The notes below the pieces were generated by a model that worked only from the letters and a program-made list of their open reading frames with translations, did no database searches and was not told the DNA's origin. From the NCBI GenBank assembly GCA_964631175.1, contig CAZVWH010000018.1, forward strand, positions 1 to 37,835: 37,835 nt of DNA. Direction: 5' to 3'. Source of the stretch: CAZVWH01 sp964631175. Lineage in GTDB: Bacteria > Planctomycetota > Phycisphaerae > Sedimentisphaerales > Anaerobacaceae. This document shows, piece after piece, positions 23,983 through 32,816 of this stretch. The stretch's first letter is position 1. Each line of letters starts with the position of its first letter. Both the position numbers and the translations under genes were made by a program.

Positions 23983-24462
23983 ATGGCTAAGAAAAGCAAA
24001 TATATTTATGACTGGCCCAGGCCGATGGTTACGGTCGATGCTCTTGTTTTCGCATTTTCTAAGGGCAAGGCCGAGGTGCTGCTAATCAATCGTGGCAATG
24101 AACCTTTCAAGGGCAAGTGGGCTTTGCCGGGCGGTTTTATAGAGATTGATGAAGAGCTGGAAGATGCTGTAGTACGGGAGCTGGCGGAGGAGACAGGTCT
24201 GACCGGTATAAAGCTGGAGCTGATGCACACCTTCGGCAAATGCGGCAGAGACCCGCGAGGCAGACAGATTACAATCGTCTTTATGGGTATAGTAGCTAAG
24301 GGACAAAATAAAATAAAAGCTGGTGACGATGCGGCAAAGGCACGATGGTTTGATATAAAAAAGCTGCCGAAGGATATGGCCTTCGACCACGATGAGGTAA
24401 TTGCTTTCGGCATCCGGAAACTAAAGCGGAAAAAATTATATCAAGAGTATGTCACACAATAA
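23983..24462 (+). CDS. NUDIX hydrolase (ADP-ribose pyrophosphatase-like)
   Basis: The 159-residue product has a perfect Nudix box G51-x5-E57-x7-R65-E66-L67-x-E69-E70-x-G72-L73, inside LPGGFIEIDEELEDAVVRELAEETGL. The lead DWPRPMVTVDALVF and the later TFGKCGRDPRGRQITIVFMG resemble ADP-ribose pyrophosphatases and the N-terminal domain of NrtR-like regulators, but no DNA-binding domain follows. It probably cleaves a nucleoside diphosphate derivative in the cytosol. ATG 23983 is chosen from conservation of MAKKSKYIYDWPRP; the frame is open to 23926 but those residues are AT-rich and partly repeat-coded. It diverges from the phosphatase gene across an AT-rich gap of 171 bases. Confidence 0.92.
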   Translation: MAKKSKYIYDWPRPMVTVDALVFAFSKGKAEVLLINRGNEPFKGKWALPGGFIEIDEELEDAVVRELAEETGLTGIKLELMHTFGKCGRDPRGRQITIVFMGIVAKGQNKIKAGDDAAKARWFDIKKLPKDMAFDHDEVIAFGIRKLKRKKLYQEYVTQ

Positions 24463-24484
24463 AAAAAGCAACCCAGCGGAGCAG

Positions 24485-26467
24485 CTAAGAGATTAGAGGA
24501 TTGTCTTCTATTGGAGAATTCGACGATTTTCTTATCTGCTTGTTGAACATTCGCAGTTGTACATCAATGGCGCTGACCGCCCAATCGATATAATGCAATT
24601 TATGAGCCGGCCGGCGATGCGCTTCGTTGACAAGACCCTGCTGGACGGTGCGGAGAAATCTGCTTATCGTCTGAGGACTAATTTCAGTAGGCTCGGTAGC
24701 CCACTTTTGTAACTCTTTATAGTCTCGCCGCAGTTTCTTATCTGTCTTTAGCTGCTCGGAGGTTATGTAATCGGCGGGATTATATGCCAGCTGGAGTCCT
24801 TTAAGACACAGGATTAACGGCTCATAGTTGGCTCTTTTTTCCAGGCGAATAAATTTGTATTGCTGAATATACGAGGTGGCCTGGACGGGAGACCTATCTG
24901 CAATCTCGTCCTCACCGAGATACCATCCGCGCTTACTGGTTCTGGCAAAGACGAGCTCTTCGCCTTGTTCATACCGTTTTATTTCATCGTAACCCATTCT
25001 TGAAACCCAAAGTCTGCCGGTGTCCTTTTGGCTAAGGCCGCCGCCGAGCACGAGCAGGCACTTGACAAAACCCAAAGGCAGAACTTCCTGCCTGCCGATT
25101 TGATTCTTGCGAAGCTGGAAAGAAAGATGCAAGCTGTGCGGCCGAACATTATAGAATGCAACGATCTCGTTTATTAATCTATTAAGCAGCCAAGGATCGG
25201 CTGTTGCCGGTCGTGACAGCTCTCCAGCGATATTTAGTCTGCCAGGTGCTAATTCTAAAAAGCCGAGCCTGCGTGCGCGATCCGTTGAGCCACTATGGTC
25301 ATCGATATATCCGCCGAGCTTCCAGCACAGCACTTCAAGGCAAAAATCATTAAAATATCTGAAATCGTCGTATGCCGGATCAGAAGCCTTTTGGGTGGTT
25401 CTCTGAGGCTCGACGGCAGCGGGACCAAGATTGCTCAATTCTAACTCAGCTCCGAGGGGCACAAGGCCCGGCTGAAGATTCGACCTAATCCATTCTAAAA
25501 GCGATTTGGCGACCCGACCATCAAACATGCTGTCGGCCGCTTGCACGGCATATTTTACATAGTCTATAAGGTCATACTCAGGTTTCCGCAAACCGGAGTC
25601 CTCGGCATACGGCATTGTTTTCAGACATTCGTCAATAAGAAGGTCAACGGTAGAGCTATTAGCATTTATCATTTGCAAAGCCGCAAGCATGCTTATAGAT
25701 CGCATAAAGTATCTTTCCGAAGTTAGCATTCGCTCGATATCGAAGCGAAAATGAGTTTGAATTTTTCCATCTAACTCATTGAACAGAACCTGCTTAACGA
25801 CCAAAGCCAAATAGTTTTCAATGAAGGGACGGGCCTGCATGTCATTATAAAGATGCTTTATGCTTGGCCGAGGCCGGTCGAGTTCATGTTCGAGGTAAAA
25901 GTCACTAACCGGGCCCTTGCGATAATGGCTCATGACTAAATCTCTTTCTGTGGTTGCCAGTAGCTCTCTTTCGGCACGCCGCTCCAATTCTGCATCGGTG
26001 GTCCGCTCGCCGGGACGGGTGTGTTTTTCAATAAATTTCTCAATGCGTTTTCGCAGCCATAGTTCGTGTATTAAATTGACACGAAACCTGTCACCGAAGT
26101 GCTTTTTCATCGACTCATTTGACGCTAAGTAGGCCTGTGCTTCAACAATTCCCTTGGCGGTATTAACGGGGACTATTTCCCTTCCGTAGCGTTTTCCTTC
26201 ATACCTATCGATTTCAGACAGAGCCGAAGTTGGAACATCGAAAATTAAGATACCTTCAATTCGGTAAGTGCGGCTTTCGACAGCATAATAATAGACGTTA
26301 TCCGGCGAAACTCTTCTATAACCCGGCAAAAAAGCAGGAGCTGCCAAAAGATTCTCACTATATGTTTGAGACGGCTCAAGGGTGAAGCTTAATCCGCTAA
26401 CCGACTTGAAAATCTCCGGATCACGCAACGAGCCGTAAATAAACAGATTAACTCTTGTCTCGTTCAT
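24485..26467 (-). CDS. GGCT/AIG2-like domain fused to an amidoligase-like region
   Basis: The 660-residue product starts with a gamma-glutamyl-cyclotransferase-like (AIG2/BtrG) domain: NLFIYGSLRDP (7-17), PAFLPGYRRV and IDRYEGKRYGREIV with the expected acid E90. A charged helical segment follows (120-330). From about 335 there are features of the glutamine-synthetase-fold amidoligases: LGAELELSNLGP (338-349, the paired acids after the first strand), FLELAPGRLNIAGELSRPAT (403-422) and PHSLHLSFQL (443-452, HxxH close to the family's GLHVH). If right, one chain could both form and release a gamma-glutamyl or similar amide. The first domain is well supported, the second rests on motifs only. The gene overlaps the GT2 gene by 20 bases, implying coupling. 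It ends on TAG. Confidence 0.75.
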   Translation of the reverse strand: MNETRVNLFIYGSLRDPEIFKSVSGLSFTLEPSQTYSENLLAAPAFLPGYRRVSPDNVYYYAVESRTYRIEGILIFDVPTSALSEIDRYEGKRYGREIVPVNTAKGIVEAQAYLASNESMKKHFGDRFRVNLIHELWLRKRIEKFIEKHTRPGERTTDAELERRAERELLATTERDLVMSHYRKGPVSDFYLEHELDRPRPSIKHLYNDMQARPFIENYLALVVKQVLFNELDGKIQTHFRFDIERMLTSERYFMRSISMLAALQMINANSSTVDLLIDECLKTMPYAEDSGLRKPEYDLIDYVKYAVQAADSMFDGRVAKSLLEWIRSNLQPGLVPLGAELELSNLGPAAVEPQRTTQKASDPAYDDFRYFNDFCLEVLCWKLGGYIDDHSGSTDRARRLGFLELAPGRLNIAGELSRPATADPWLLNRLINEIVAFYNVRPHSLHLSFQLRKNQIGRQEVLPLGFVKCLLVLGGGLSQKDTGRLWVSRMGYDEIKRYEQGEELVFARTSKRGWYLGEDEIADRSPVQATSYIQQYKFIRLEKRANYEPLILCLKGLQLAYNPADYITSEQLKTDKKLRRDYKELQKWATEPTEISPQTISRFLRTVQQGLVNEAHRRPAHKLHYIDWAVSAIDVQLRMFNKQIRKSSNSPIEDNPLIS

Positions 26468-27194
26468 ATTTTATTTGCCTGTACAGCTTAAAAAGCTCCT
26501 TGAACGCGCGAAAAATTACTTTAGGATTCGCACCTGTTTGCGAACCTGCTATTCGCGGATAGTGATGTACAGCCATTTGAGTCAGCCGGTAACCTCTGCG
26601 AATGGCTTTAGCTAAGATTTCAGCATCAATTAGAGCTCCTGTGCTTGAGACCTTGATATTATCAAAAATTTCACTTTTGTATAGTTTGAAAGCACAATCG
26701 ATATCCCGGACTTTCATAGCGAATAGCCAACAAACCAGTTTCGTCCAGCACCAGCCATTGATTTTGCGTATAAAATTTTCCTGCCGATTCAGCCGGTAGC
26801 AGCTAACAATGTCATATTCTCTCATTAACGGCAACAGAGGGAGCAATTCGTTAATGTCAAATTGGCCATCACCGTCGGTGTAAAAGACAAGCTCTTTGAC
26901 GGCTGCTTTGAAGCCGGACTGCAAAGCGGCTCCATAACCAAGATTTGTAGGATGGTGCACTACTTTTAACCTGCTGTGCCGGCTGGCAATCTCGTCGGCG
27001 ACTCGGCCGGTATCGTCTGTACTTCCGTCGTCAACAATGATCACTTCAAAATCGACATTCAGCTTTTCCAGCAACGCCAATGCCTGTTCAACTGTGCGGA
27101 CGACGTTATCCTGCTCGTTATAACAGGGCAAGAAGACGCTGATAGAAAGTTCTGCTTGTTGCTCTTTGCTCAGCTTCGTTGATTCGTTTACCAA
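26448..27194 (-). CDS. GT2 family glycosyltransferase (polyprenyl-phosphate type)
   Basis: The 248-residue product resembles polyprenyl-phosphate glycosyltransferases: SISVFLPCYNEQDNVV (17-32), FEVIIVDDGSTDDTG, NLGYGAALQSGFKAA, and the donor and metal motif YTDGDGQFD. A C-terminal HHYPRIAGSQTGANPKVIFRAFKEL matches this subfamily. No membrane helices are evident. The start is a TTG (27194) with GGAGG about 9 bases upstream; no ATG gives a complete N-terminus. Its 3' end overlaps the GGCT fusion gene by 20 bases. Confidence 0.88.
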   Translation of the reverse strand: MVNESTKLSKEQQAELSISVFLPCYNEQDNVVRTVEQALALLEKLNVDFEVIIVDDGSTDDTGRVADEIASRHSRLKVVHHPTNLGYGAALQSGFKAAVKELVFYTDGDGQFDINELLPLLPLMREYDIVSCYRLNRQENFIRKINGWCWTKLVCWLFAMKVRDIDCAFKLYKSEIFDNIKVSSTGALIDAEILAKAIRRGYRLTQMAVHHYPRIAGSQTGANPKVIFRAFKELFKLYRQIKYERDKS

Positions 27195-27585
27195 TATACA
27201 TTGCCTCCATTCCGTACATTCACTGTGTTAGGCTATTGCTCTGTTGAAAACCTCTGCAATCCGCCATAGGCGGAGCGAGGCTCGTAGGGCCGTGGCAATC
27301 TCCTGTTTGGTGGGCAGAAAAAGCCATCGTTTCGTTTGAGATTGTGGCGCAAGCCATCCCGGCGACTTCGCTTCCGTCTTCGCCAAGGCTACGACGGACA
27401 AGTCGCTCGCAATGACAAACCCAGACTTAATGTTTTCAACAAAGTATTAGTCTATCAGAGTACCAGGTTATCAGGCAGCGGATATCAGGTCATCAGGTTA
27501 TCAGAGTATTATTTTGGTTCTGTTTTTCCTGGTATCCTGATTGCCTACAGCCTGATATCCTGATGGACTGATTTTCTTTCTCTGA
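27195..27585. other. 391-bp intergenic with a MITE and TATCAGG repeats
   Basis: It holds the 210-bp MITE at 27237-27446 and, from 27457 to about 27570, irregular TATCAGG / GATATCAGG units in both orientations. No gene is seen. Confidence 0.7.
27237..27446. mobile_element. 210-bp MITE, IS5/IS903-like ends, copy 1
   Basis: The left end TGCTCTGTTGAAAAC and the right end GTTTTCAACAAAGTA are inverted repeats with two mismatches. The flanks TTAGGCTAT (27228-27236) and TTAGTCTAT (27447-27455) form a 9-bp target duplication with one mismatch, so this copy is older than the one at 32676. The interior consists of CATTGCGAG / TTCGCCAAGGCTACGACGG type repeats, with no coding capacity. Confidence 0.78.
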
Positions 27586-30165
27586 CTACCACCTTTTATA
27601 CGATTTGTTTCGAACACTTGCATATTCTCTTGCTTTAACGGCATAAAGATTAGCGAGCTTTATGTCTTTCTGCTCCCGGGCAGCTTTCGCTAAATAGATA
27701 CATGCTAATCGCGCGGTTTCGATATTCAAGCGGTAGCCATTCTGTTTGGTGTAAGTTTTTATATTTTTTATAAAGTCATCAACATAATTCTTAAGAAAAT
27801 GGGTGATATCAGGCCTTAGCTCGGCAAGCAATGTATCAGCAAGTATTATTTCCAACATTGAGGTCGGCGTTTTGTTTATATTGAAGGACTTAATGGCAAA
27901 ATCAAGCCCCTGTTTTTTACTCTGTGGGCCCGTGCCGTACAAAAATGAATTATGTGCAAGTATGAGATTCTTATGGTAATCATCAGGGTATAGAGTTTTT
28001 CCGCTACGTATGCCGTTGAAAAGCTCTTTGCCCTGATCTGTTGTGTAGTCAACAAATAGCTTTTGTTTGTCATTGTAAAAAGCAACCACCCAATCGCGAT
28101 GATATTCAATACCTTTTACTACGTGATATGACTTTTGTATATAATATTCTTCTCTAATAGGCTCACCAAAAACCGCTATGGGCATTAACATCACCCAGAC
28201 GTTATTATTTTTTAACTGCTCATCCACCCAATTACCGATTTTTATATAATCTTTGGCACTTAATTTTTTCCCTCTGGCCCGGGCGCTTGTGATTATCTCA
28301 GCAGCGATCCAGCCTCCTGACATAGTAGTTGACCAAAGGTCAAAAGACCTGCGGTCATAAGCCGCCTGTGCACGGCCATCCATAAACAATTGCAGTGGTG
28401 TTTTGCCGGTCCTGGGGTCGGGCTCTTGAGCCCAGGCTATGAATCCGCCCTCGGTCCAGTAATTGAACATTTTGCCTTTCAGCTTGTTAGCTTTTATAAA
28501 CCGGCCTGCGTTAAACGGCTTGGCATCGGAAGCGGTCATTCGCATAAAAACAGTGCATAATTTTGAGTCTGTTTCAGAGGGCCAGGGGTCAAGATAAATA
28601 TGCTTAAACTTAAGGGCCCACCATGTGCCGAAAAACAAAACCGCCGCCGCACCGGCAACCGTAAAAACCAATTGTAGATTAGAGGACATCGCCGGGACGA
28701 CCTTACGATTGTGATGCTGGAATTCATACGCTGCACAAATTGCACGAATAATCTGATCAATTAACATCGCTATAAGAGGACAGGCTGCAAAAGCTGCTAT
28801 CGGTAAAAATCTGCGGGAACGAATAGCCATATAAATTGTAAGGGCGGCAATGACCATCAAAGACAAATCGATCTTAGGCTGTTGATACTCAGCAGAAATC
28901 CCTTGGCTGTGCTTAGGATGGGCCTTTGTCTTTCGCTTAGAATCCTGGTTGAAGGAACGAGATATTCTTATCAGGACAAAAGCCCAAACCACAAGGACCG
29001 TCCATGCAATGATATACATTACTAAAAATGGTACCGCTGTGCCGACTGGATTGTCCCAGTCGAAGGCAGGCTGCCATTCGTGGATGTCGCGCCACCTCGC
29101 AGCATGCTCGCTGACGCTGATAATGAAAGTATGGGTTAGATTAGTTAAATGAAAGGGATTGAACAGAACCATAGCTAAAAAAGCGACAATGCCGGCGGCT
29201 ACCGTGTGACAGACAGCCTTGAACTTAATAGAAACAACGCTTCTCTTGAAAAAAATTAAGAATACATCGAGCACGATTAGTAAGACCAAAAACAAAAGTG
29301 TGGACAACGTAAGACCGGCTTTGAAAACAACAAAATAGAAAAACGGCCAGGCAGTGACATTATATAAAATAGCGGTCCACTTTTTGTTGCAACTGGTCAA
29401 TAAATGCAGACCTATAAATGGTATGAGCATTATGAAGGCATAAATGTATCCGCCATGTACATTACACCAGAAGACCGTCAGCGGGACGATAAGCCAGATA
29501 TACAATACGTTTCGATATGTAGTAAGGACGAGTATAAACAAAAAGGCAGCAACCAACAGGTTTGAAAAACCGGCAGGGCGAATATCGAGAAATGAACGCC
29601 CTATAAACATCGCAAAGCAGGCGAAAGCGGCGCTGATAGCCGGATTAGCACCTAAAATGATGGCCGTGTAGAAAAGACAAATGACCGTAAGTATATAAAT
29701 AGCAAATTTCCAGTACACCAATGCGTTAAAATGTGGGTCTTCTTCGGAGCCGAGACTCGTGGACAACCGATAAAAGATTACATGGGTCAGCCAGTTCTGA
29801 TTAATCCAGCCGGTCGGATGCCATTTTTTGACTGTTTTGATGCCCACTTTGTCCGTGATCCATTGCGCCCATTTTGGCCAGGTTTCGATCTCCTCCGGCG
29901 TCGGTCCTGGCTTGTGTGAGTTTGCACTGAACGGCTCGACAGTATCTACGCCATGATTTACGAAGTGTCTGCCGCAGGCCATTGCGACCCAGGTATCGCC
30001 GGCAGCAACCATGTGTGTGCAGGCGTGAAAAGTAAAAATAAGCATCCCCAGAAAACAGAGGACAGAGGACAGAGGACAGAGGACAGAAAACTTCTGAGTT
30101 CTGAATTCTGAATTCTGTCTTCTGGTTTCTGTCTTCTGAGTTCTGACTTCTATTGGCTTAGCCAT
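27586..30165 (-). CDS. Large GT-C-like integral membrane protein
   Basis: The 859-residue product has about 10-12 membrane helices in its first 530 residues, then a soluble part of about 330 residues with helical repeats near the C-terminus. AAGDTWVAMACGRHFVNHG then DTVEPFS (about 54-82) and HPTGWINQNWLTHVIFY follow the pattern GDTWxHLATG...DPFS seen in predicted GT-C type transferases. FMDGRAQAAYDRRSFDLW is a likely periplasmic loop motif. Its exact role is unknown. Residues about 6-35 are coded by AGAAGACAGAA / TCTGTCC simple repeats (30058-30150), so the native start may be the ATG at about residue 41. As annotated, ATG 30165 overlaps the aminotransferase end by 16 bases, implying coupling. 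Confidence 0.75.
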   Translation of the reverse strand: MAKPIEVRTQKTETRRQNSEFRTQKFSVLCPLSSVLCFLGMLIFTFHACTHMVAAGDTWVAMACGRHFVNHGVDTVEPFSANSHKPGPTPEEIETWPKWAQWITDKVGIKTVKKWHPTGWINQNWLTHVIFYRLSTSLGSEEDPHFNALVYWKFAIYILTVICLFYTAIILGANPAISAAFACFAMFIGRSFLDIRPAGFSNLLVAAFLFILVLTTYRNVLYIWLIVPLTVFWCNVHGGYIYAFIMLIPFIGLHLLTSCNKKWTAILYNVTAWPFFYFVVFKAGLTLSTLLFLVLLIVLDVFLIFFKRSVVSIKFKAVCHTVAAGIVAFLAMVLFNPFHLTNLTHTFIISVSEHAARWRDIHEWQPAFDWDNPVGTAVPFLVMYIIAWTVLVVWAFVLIRISRSFNQDSKRKTKAHPKHSQGISAEYQQPKIDLSLMVIAALTIYMAIRSRRFLPIAAFAACPLIAMLIDQIIRAICAAYEFQHHNRKVVPAMSSNLQLVFTVAGAAAVLFFGTWWALKFKHIYLDPWPSETDSKLCTVFMRMTASDAKPFNAGRFIKANKLKGKMFNYWTEGGFIAWAQEPDPRTGKTPLQLFMDGRAQAAYDRRSFDLWSTTMSGGWIAAEIITSARARGKKLSAKDYIKIGNWVDEQLKNNNVWVMLMPIAVFGEPIREEYYIQKSYHVVKGIEYHRDWVVAFYNDKQKLFVDYTTDQGKELFNGIRSGKTLYPDDYHKNLILAHNSFLYGTGPQSKKQGLDFAIKSFNINKTPTSMLEIILADTLLAELRPDITHFLKNYVDDFIKNIKTYTKQNGYRLNIETARLACIYLAKAAREQKDIKLANLYAVKAREYASVRNKSYKRW
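30056..30150. repeat. AGAAGACAGAA / TCTGTCC simple repeat in coding start
   Basis: About four GGACAGA heptamers are followed by GAATTCTGAATTCTG and TTCTGTCTTCTG units. The same unit types occur in non-coding DNA at about 13600-13640 and 36478-36512. Here they form the N-terminal codons of the membrane protein. Confidence 0.75.
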
Positions 30166-31340
30166 TTTTGTAGTCTATCTATTCCTTTGCTAACATCCTC
30201 AAGCGAGCAGGCAAAACTCAAGCGGATATTACTGTCGCAGCCAAACGGCAAGCCCGGAACAACAGCGACATTAGCCTGCTCCAGCAGCGCTTTTGCAAAG
30301 TCCATACTGCCGTTAATCTCTGCACCATTAATATTTCGGCCATAGTGGCTTGAAACATCAGGGAAACAGTAAAAAGCACCGGTGGGTTCGGGACATTCTA
30401 TCCCAGTGATGCTTTTTAGCCGCTCAGCCATGTATTTGCCGCGACGCTCGAATTCTGCCCGCATATGTTCTATGGCCTTGGCAGCAGGCTCGCCCAAAGC
30501 AGCAATCGCTGCATACTGACCGAAGGTTACAGCATTCGAAGTTATGTGTGATTGCAGGCGACCCATCACCTTTATAACTTCCAGCGGCCCAGCCGTGTAA
30601 CCGAGACGCCAGCCGGTCATAGAAAAAGCCTTACTGAAGCCATTGAGAGTCAGGGTTCTGTTATAGGCATCTTCACTCAGAGAAGCAAAACTAACAAATT
30701 TGGTATCGCTATAAATTAGCTTTTCATATATCTCGTCTGAAATCACCATCACCTGCGTTCCTTCAAGGACCTTTGCGATGTCTTTCAGCTCCTGGGGTGT
30801 ATATGTAAAACCGCCGGGATTGTTGGGTGAGTTTAACAGCAACATAACGGTTTTTTTGGTGATTGCCTCTTTCAACTGCTGTGGTGTGATTTTGTAGCTG
30901 TTCGCTCTATCGGTTTGAATGACCGCAGCCGTAGCGCCGGCGAGCTTAATTGTTTCCGGATATGTGACCCAATAAGGCGCAGGCAGAATAACCTCATCAC
31001 CGGGATCGAGCACCGCCTGCATAGCTTCGTACACAGAATGTTTGCCGCCGATGTTGACGATGATCTGGTCCGGGCTGTAATCGAGGCCATTTTCCTTCTT
31101 GAGCTTATCGGCTATGGCTGTTCGCAATTCGACTATGCCTGCAGCAGGTGTGTATTTTGTCCTACCGGCTTTGAGTGCCTCGATAGCAGCCTCTTTGATA
31201 TAATCGGGCGTGTCGAAATCCGGTTCTCCCGCTCCGAAACCAATCACATCCACACCCTGAGCTTTTAACTGCTTTGCTCGCGAAGTAACCGCTATAGTTG
31301 CCGAAGCCGGCACGTCCTGTGCTCGTTTACTTATTTTCAT
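30150..31340 (-). CDS. aspC: Class I aminotransferase (aspartate aminotransferase Ib type)
   Basis: The 396-residue PLP enzyme has all hallmarks of the aspartate aminotransferase Ib group: GFGAGEPDFDTPDYI (34-48), KYTPAAG, NSPNNPGG (170-177), SDEIYEKLIY (201-210), NGFSKAFSMTGWRLGY with the PLP lysine K237, and SNIRLSFACS near the end with the substrate-binding Arg. It would exchange amino groups between aspartate and 2-oxoglutarate; some members also use prephenate, which cannot be excluded. ATG 31340 follows AAAGG. The downstream membrane protein gene overlaps its stop. Confidence 0.94.
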   Translation of the reverse strand: MKISKRAQDVPASATIAVTSRAKQLKAQGVDVIGFGAGEPDFDTPDYIKEAAIEALKAGRTKYTPAAGIVELRTAIADKLKKENGLDYSPDQIIVNIGGKHSVYEAMQAVLDPGDEVILPAPYWVTYPETIKLAGATAAVIQTDRANSYKITPQQLKEAITKKTVMLLLNSPNNPGGFTYTPQELKDIAKVLEGTQVMVISDEIYEKLIYSDTKFVSFASLSEDAYNRTLTLNGFSKAFSMTGWRLGYTAGPLEVIKVMGRLQSHITSNAVTFGQYAAIAALGEPAAKAIEHMRAEFERRGKYMAERLKSITGIECPEPTGAFYCFPDVSSHYGRNINGAEINGSMDFAKALLEQANVAVVPGLPFGCDSNIRLSFACSLEDVSKGIDRLQKWLSQ

Positions 31341-31516
31341 TTTATTGAGACCTTTCGAATCTCATTTTTTTCGTTAAAAATGTATTAGAGGCGAAACGAC
31401 ATAACAGGTCAAGAAAATTAACGAGCGATCGCACTGTGTATCAAGACAGGAATTATACGAGGATGTCTGTGATGGTCAGCGGTCTGCTTTTATAGGATTG
31501 TGCATTACATCAGGGT

Positions 31517-31552
31517 AAAAAAAAAGCTGCAAGCCTCCTTGCTCGCAGCCTT
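31517..31552 (-). terminator. Intrinsic terminator, minus strand
   Basis: Read on the minus strand, GCTGCGAGC and GCTTGCAGC pair (one G-U) around AAGGAG, followed by nine T. The aminotransferase starts further downstream on this strand, so what ends here is a transcript from about 31850-31550. Confidence 0.8.
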
Positions 31553-31820
31553 CAGTACTTTACCTGAAGAAAGCTAAAGAACCAGCCTGTAACACTTGGT
31601 ATCTTATCCGGCAACTGTCAGGATTCATTATAAGTCTGACTCCTTATTGCGCCAATTCATCAATTGGGATGTATTAAAATTGACTACATCCATCCAACGT
31701 ATTTTTAGCGTCCATAAAAAGCCAATTGCACGTGCCTGTGGGCTAAGAAAGAGCTTTCGCAAGCGTTATCGCTGGTGTGTGAGAGTAGTCAAGCTCCGCA
31801 CGTTATCCTGATATGTTTGT
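31553..31820 (-). ncRNA. Candidate minus-strand small RNA
   Basis: About 270 bases between unit R and a strong minus-strand terminator contain no coding frame of note and none of the dispersed repeats found on either side. On the minus strand GCTTGCGAAAGC forms a GNRA tetraloop hairpin, and GGATGTAGTCAAT / ATACATCC can pair. No promoter is clear. It does not match a known RNA family by eye. Confidence 0.3.
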
Positions 31821-31823
31821 GTT

Positions 31824-31955
31824 ATACCAATTGTGATTATCCTTGCGCCTCATATAGTTGAGCCAGCATGTGGATTCAATATATATTGGCTCAGCATCGC
31901 CATGAACCACATCGGAAAATCCGGCAAAAACGCTGAAATTAAGTACAATTGGTAT
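31824..31955 (-). repeat. Unit R copy 3, intact
   Basis: 132 bp with perfect 11-bp inverted ends ATACCAATTGT / ACAATTGGTAT. In reverse complement the middle reads GAGCCAATATATATTGAAT, the undisturbed form of the place where MITE A sits in copy 1. No coding capacity. Confidence 0.85.
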
Positions 31956-31987
31956 TACACTAACATATAAACATATATCCGCATATA

Positions 31988-32019
31988 TTAGCAGTTTCTT
32001 TTAGCAGAAACTGCTAATA
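31988..32019. repeat. Companion hairpin of unit R, reverse orientation
   Basis: TTAGCAGTTTCT and AGAAACTGCTAA with loop TTTAGC; it is the reverse complement of the hairpin at 9979. Confidence 0.75.
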
Positions 32020-32424
32020 GCTAAAAATCATTCGATTGTATTATAGCAATTGTAATTAAATGTTGCGCTTTGCATAAAGGCCGGCAAGCCATCCCCAAGC
32101 CTTCGACAAGCTCAGGCGGGGCGCTGCGCTTGAGGCTGCCATCCATCTGTGCCAAACGCACGAGGCGCAGTAATTTAATGCAATTTTTATAATAGGCCAT
32201 AAATTTTTGTATTCTTGGAGATTCCGGAAACATGACTTATGAAATCCGGAGCTAAAATTTTTGAAATTTAAGGAACGCTCCGACATGATATAGGACTAAG
32301 ATGCACAGCAGTATTTGTGCACGGCGTAAATGGGAGATGTCAGTTTGTTTTGCTTTGGCCATTTCGTACATTTTAAATAGGTTACGATTTAGAAAAAATC
32401 CTAATATATATTCGCTTTTCCTTT

Positions 32425-32655
32425 ACCCGCCTTCGCAGAAAGCCACCCCTGCAGCTTCTTGCCCGCCGCCCCGACTCGCGTCGGCAGACGCGGGGGCAGG
32501 CGAAGCAAGAGCGGGGGTGGATGCCTGTCCTCCGTAGTCCCTAAGGGACGGAGGATGGAAATGCGAGCGGGTATCCACCATAGCTTTAGCGTAGGCGGAT
32601 GTGCTTCGGCGGGTTACGCCGAAGATGGAGGTGCCACGGGCTCCGCCCGTGGGGC
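32425..32655. repeat. GC-rich hairpin cluster
   Basis: Three clear hairpins: 32529-32554 (CCTCCGT / ACGGAGG with an inner TCCC / GGGA), 32604-32624 (CTTCGGC / GCCGAAG) and 32634-32652 (CCACGGG / CCCGTGG). Around them are GACTCGCGTCGGCAGACGCG and CCACCCC / GGGGTGG inverted blocks. GC content is far above the surrounding DNA. Confidence 0.65.
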
Positions 32656-32675
32656 TCCACTTTTAATTAGAGAGT

Positions 32676-32816
32676 TGCTCTGTTGAAAAGAGTTCAGAAT
32701 GTCATTTCGAGCGAGCCTCAGGCGAGTCGAGAAATCTATTTTTGAGCAGATTTCTCCACTTCGCGTCCCTTGGGGACGCTTCGGTCGAAACGACGGTGAG
32801 GCTTTTCAACAGAGCA
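32676..32816. mobile_element. 141-bp MITE, IS5/IS903-like ends, copy 2
   Basis: The ends TGCTCTGTTGAAAAG and CTTTTCAACAGAGCA are perfect 15-bp inverted repeats. TTAGAGAGT flanks both sides (32667-32675 and 32817-32825), a perfect 9-bp target duplication. The interior is a CATTTCGAGCGAG / GAGAAATCT inverted repeat. The ends resemble those of IS903-group elements of the IS5 family, which also make 9-bp duplications; the transposase is not in the window. Confidence 0.9.
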
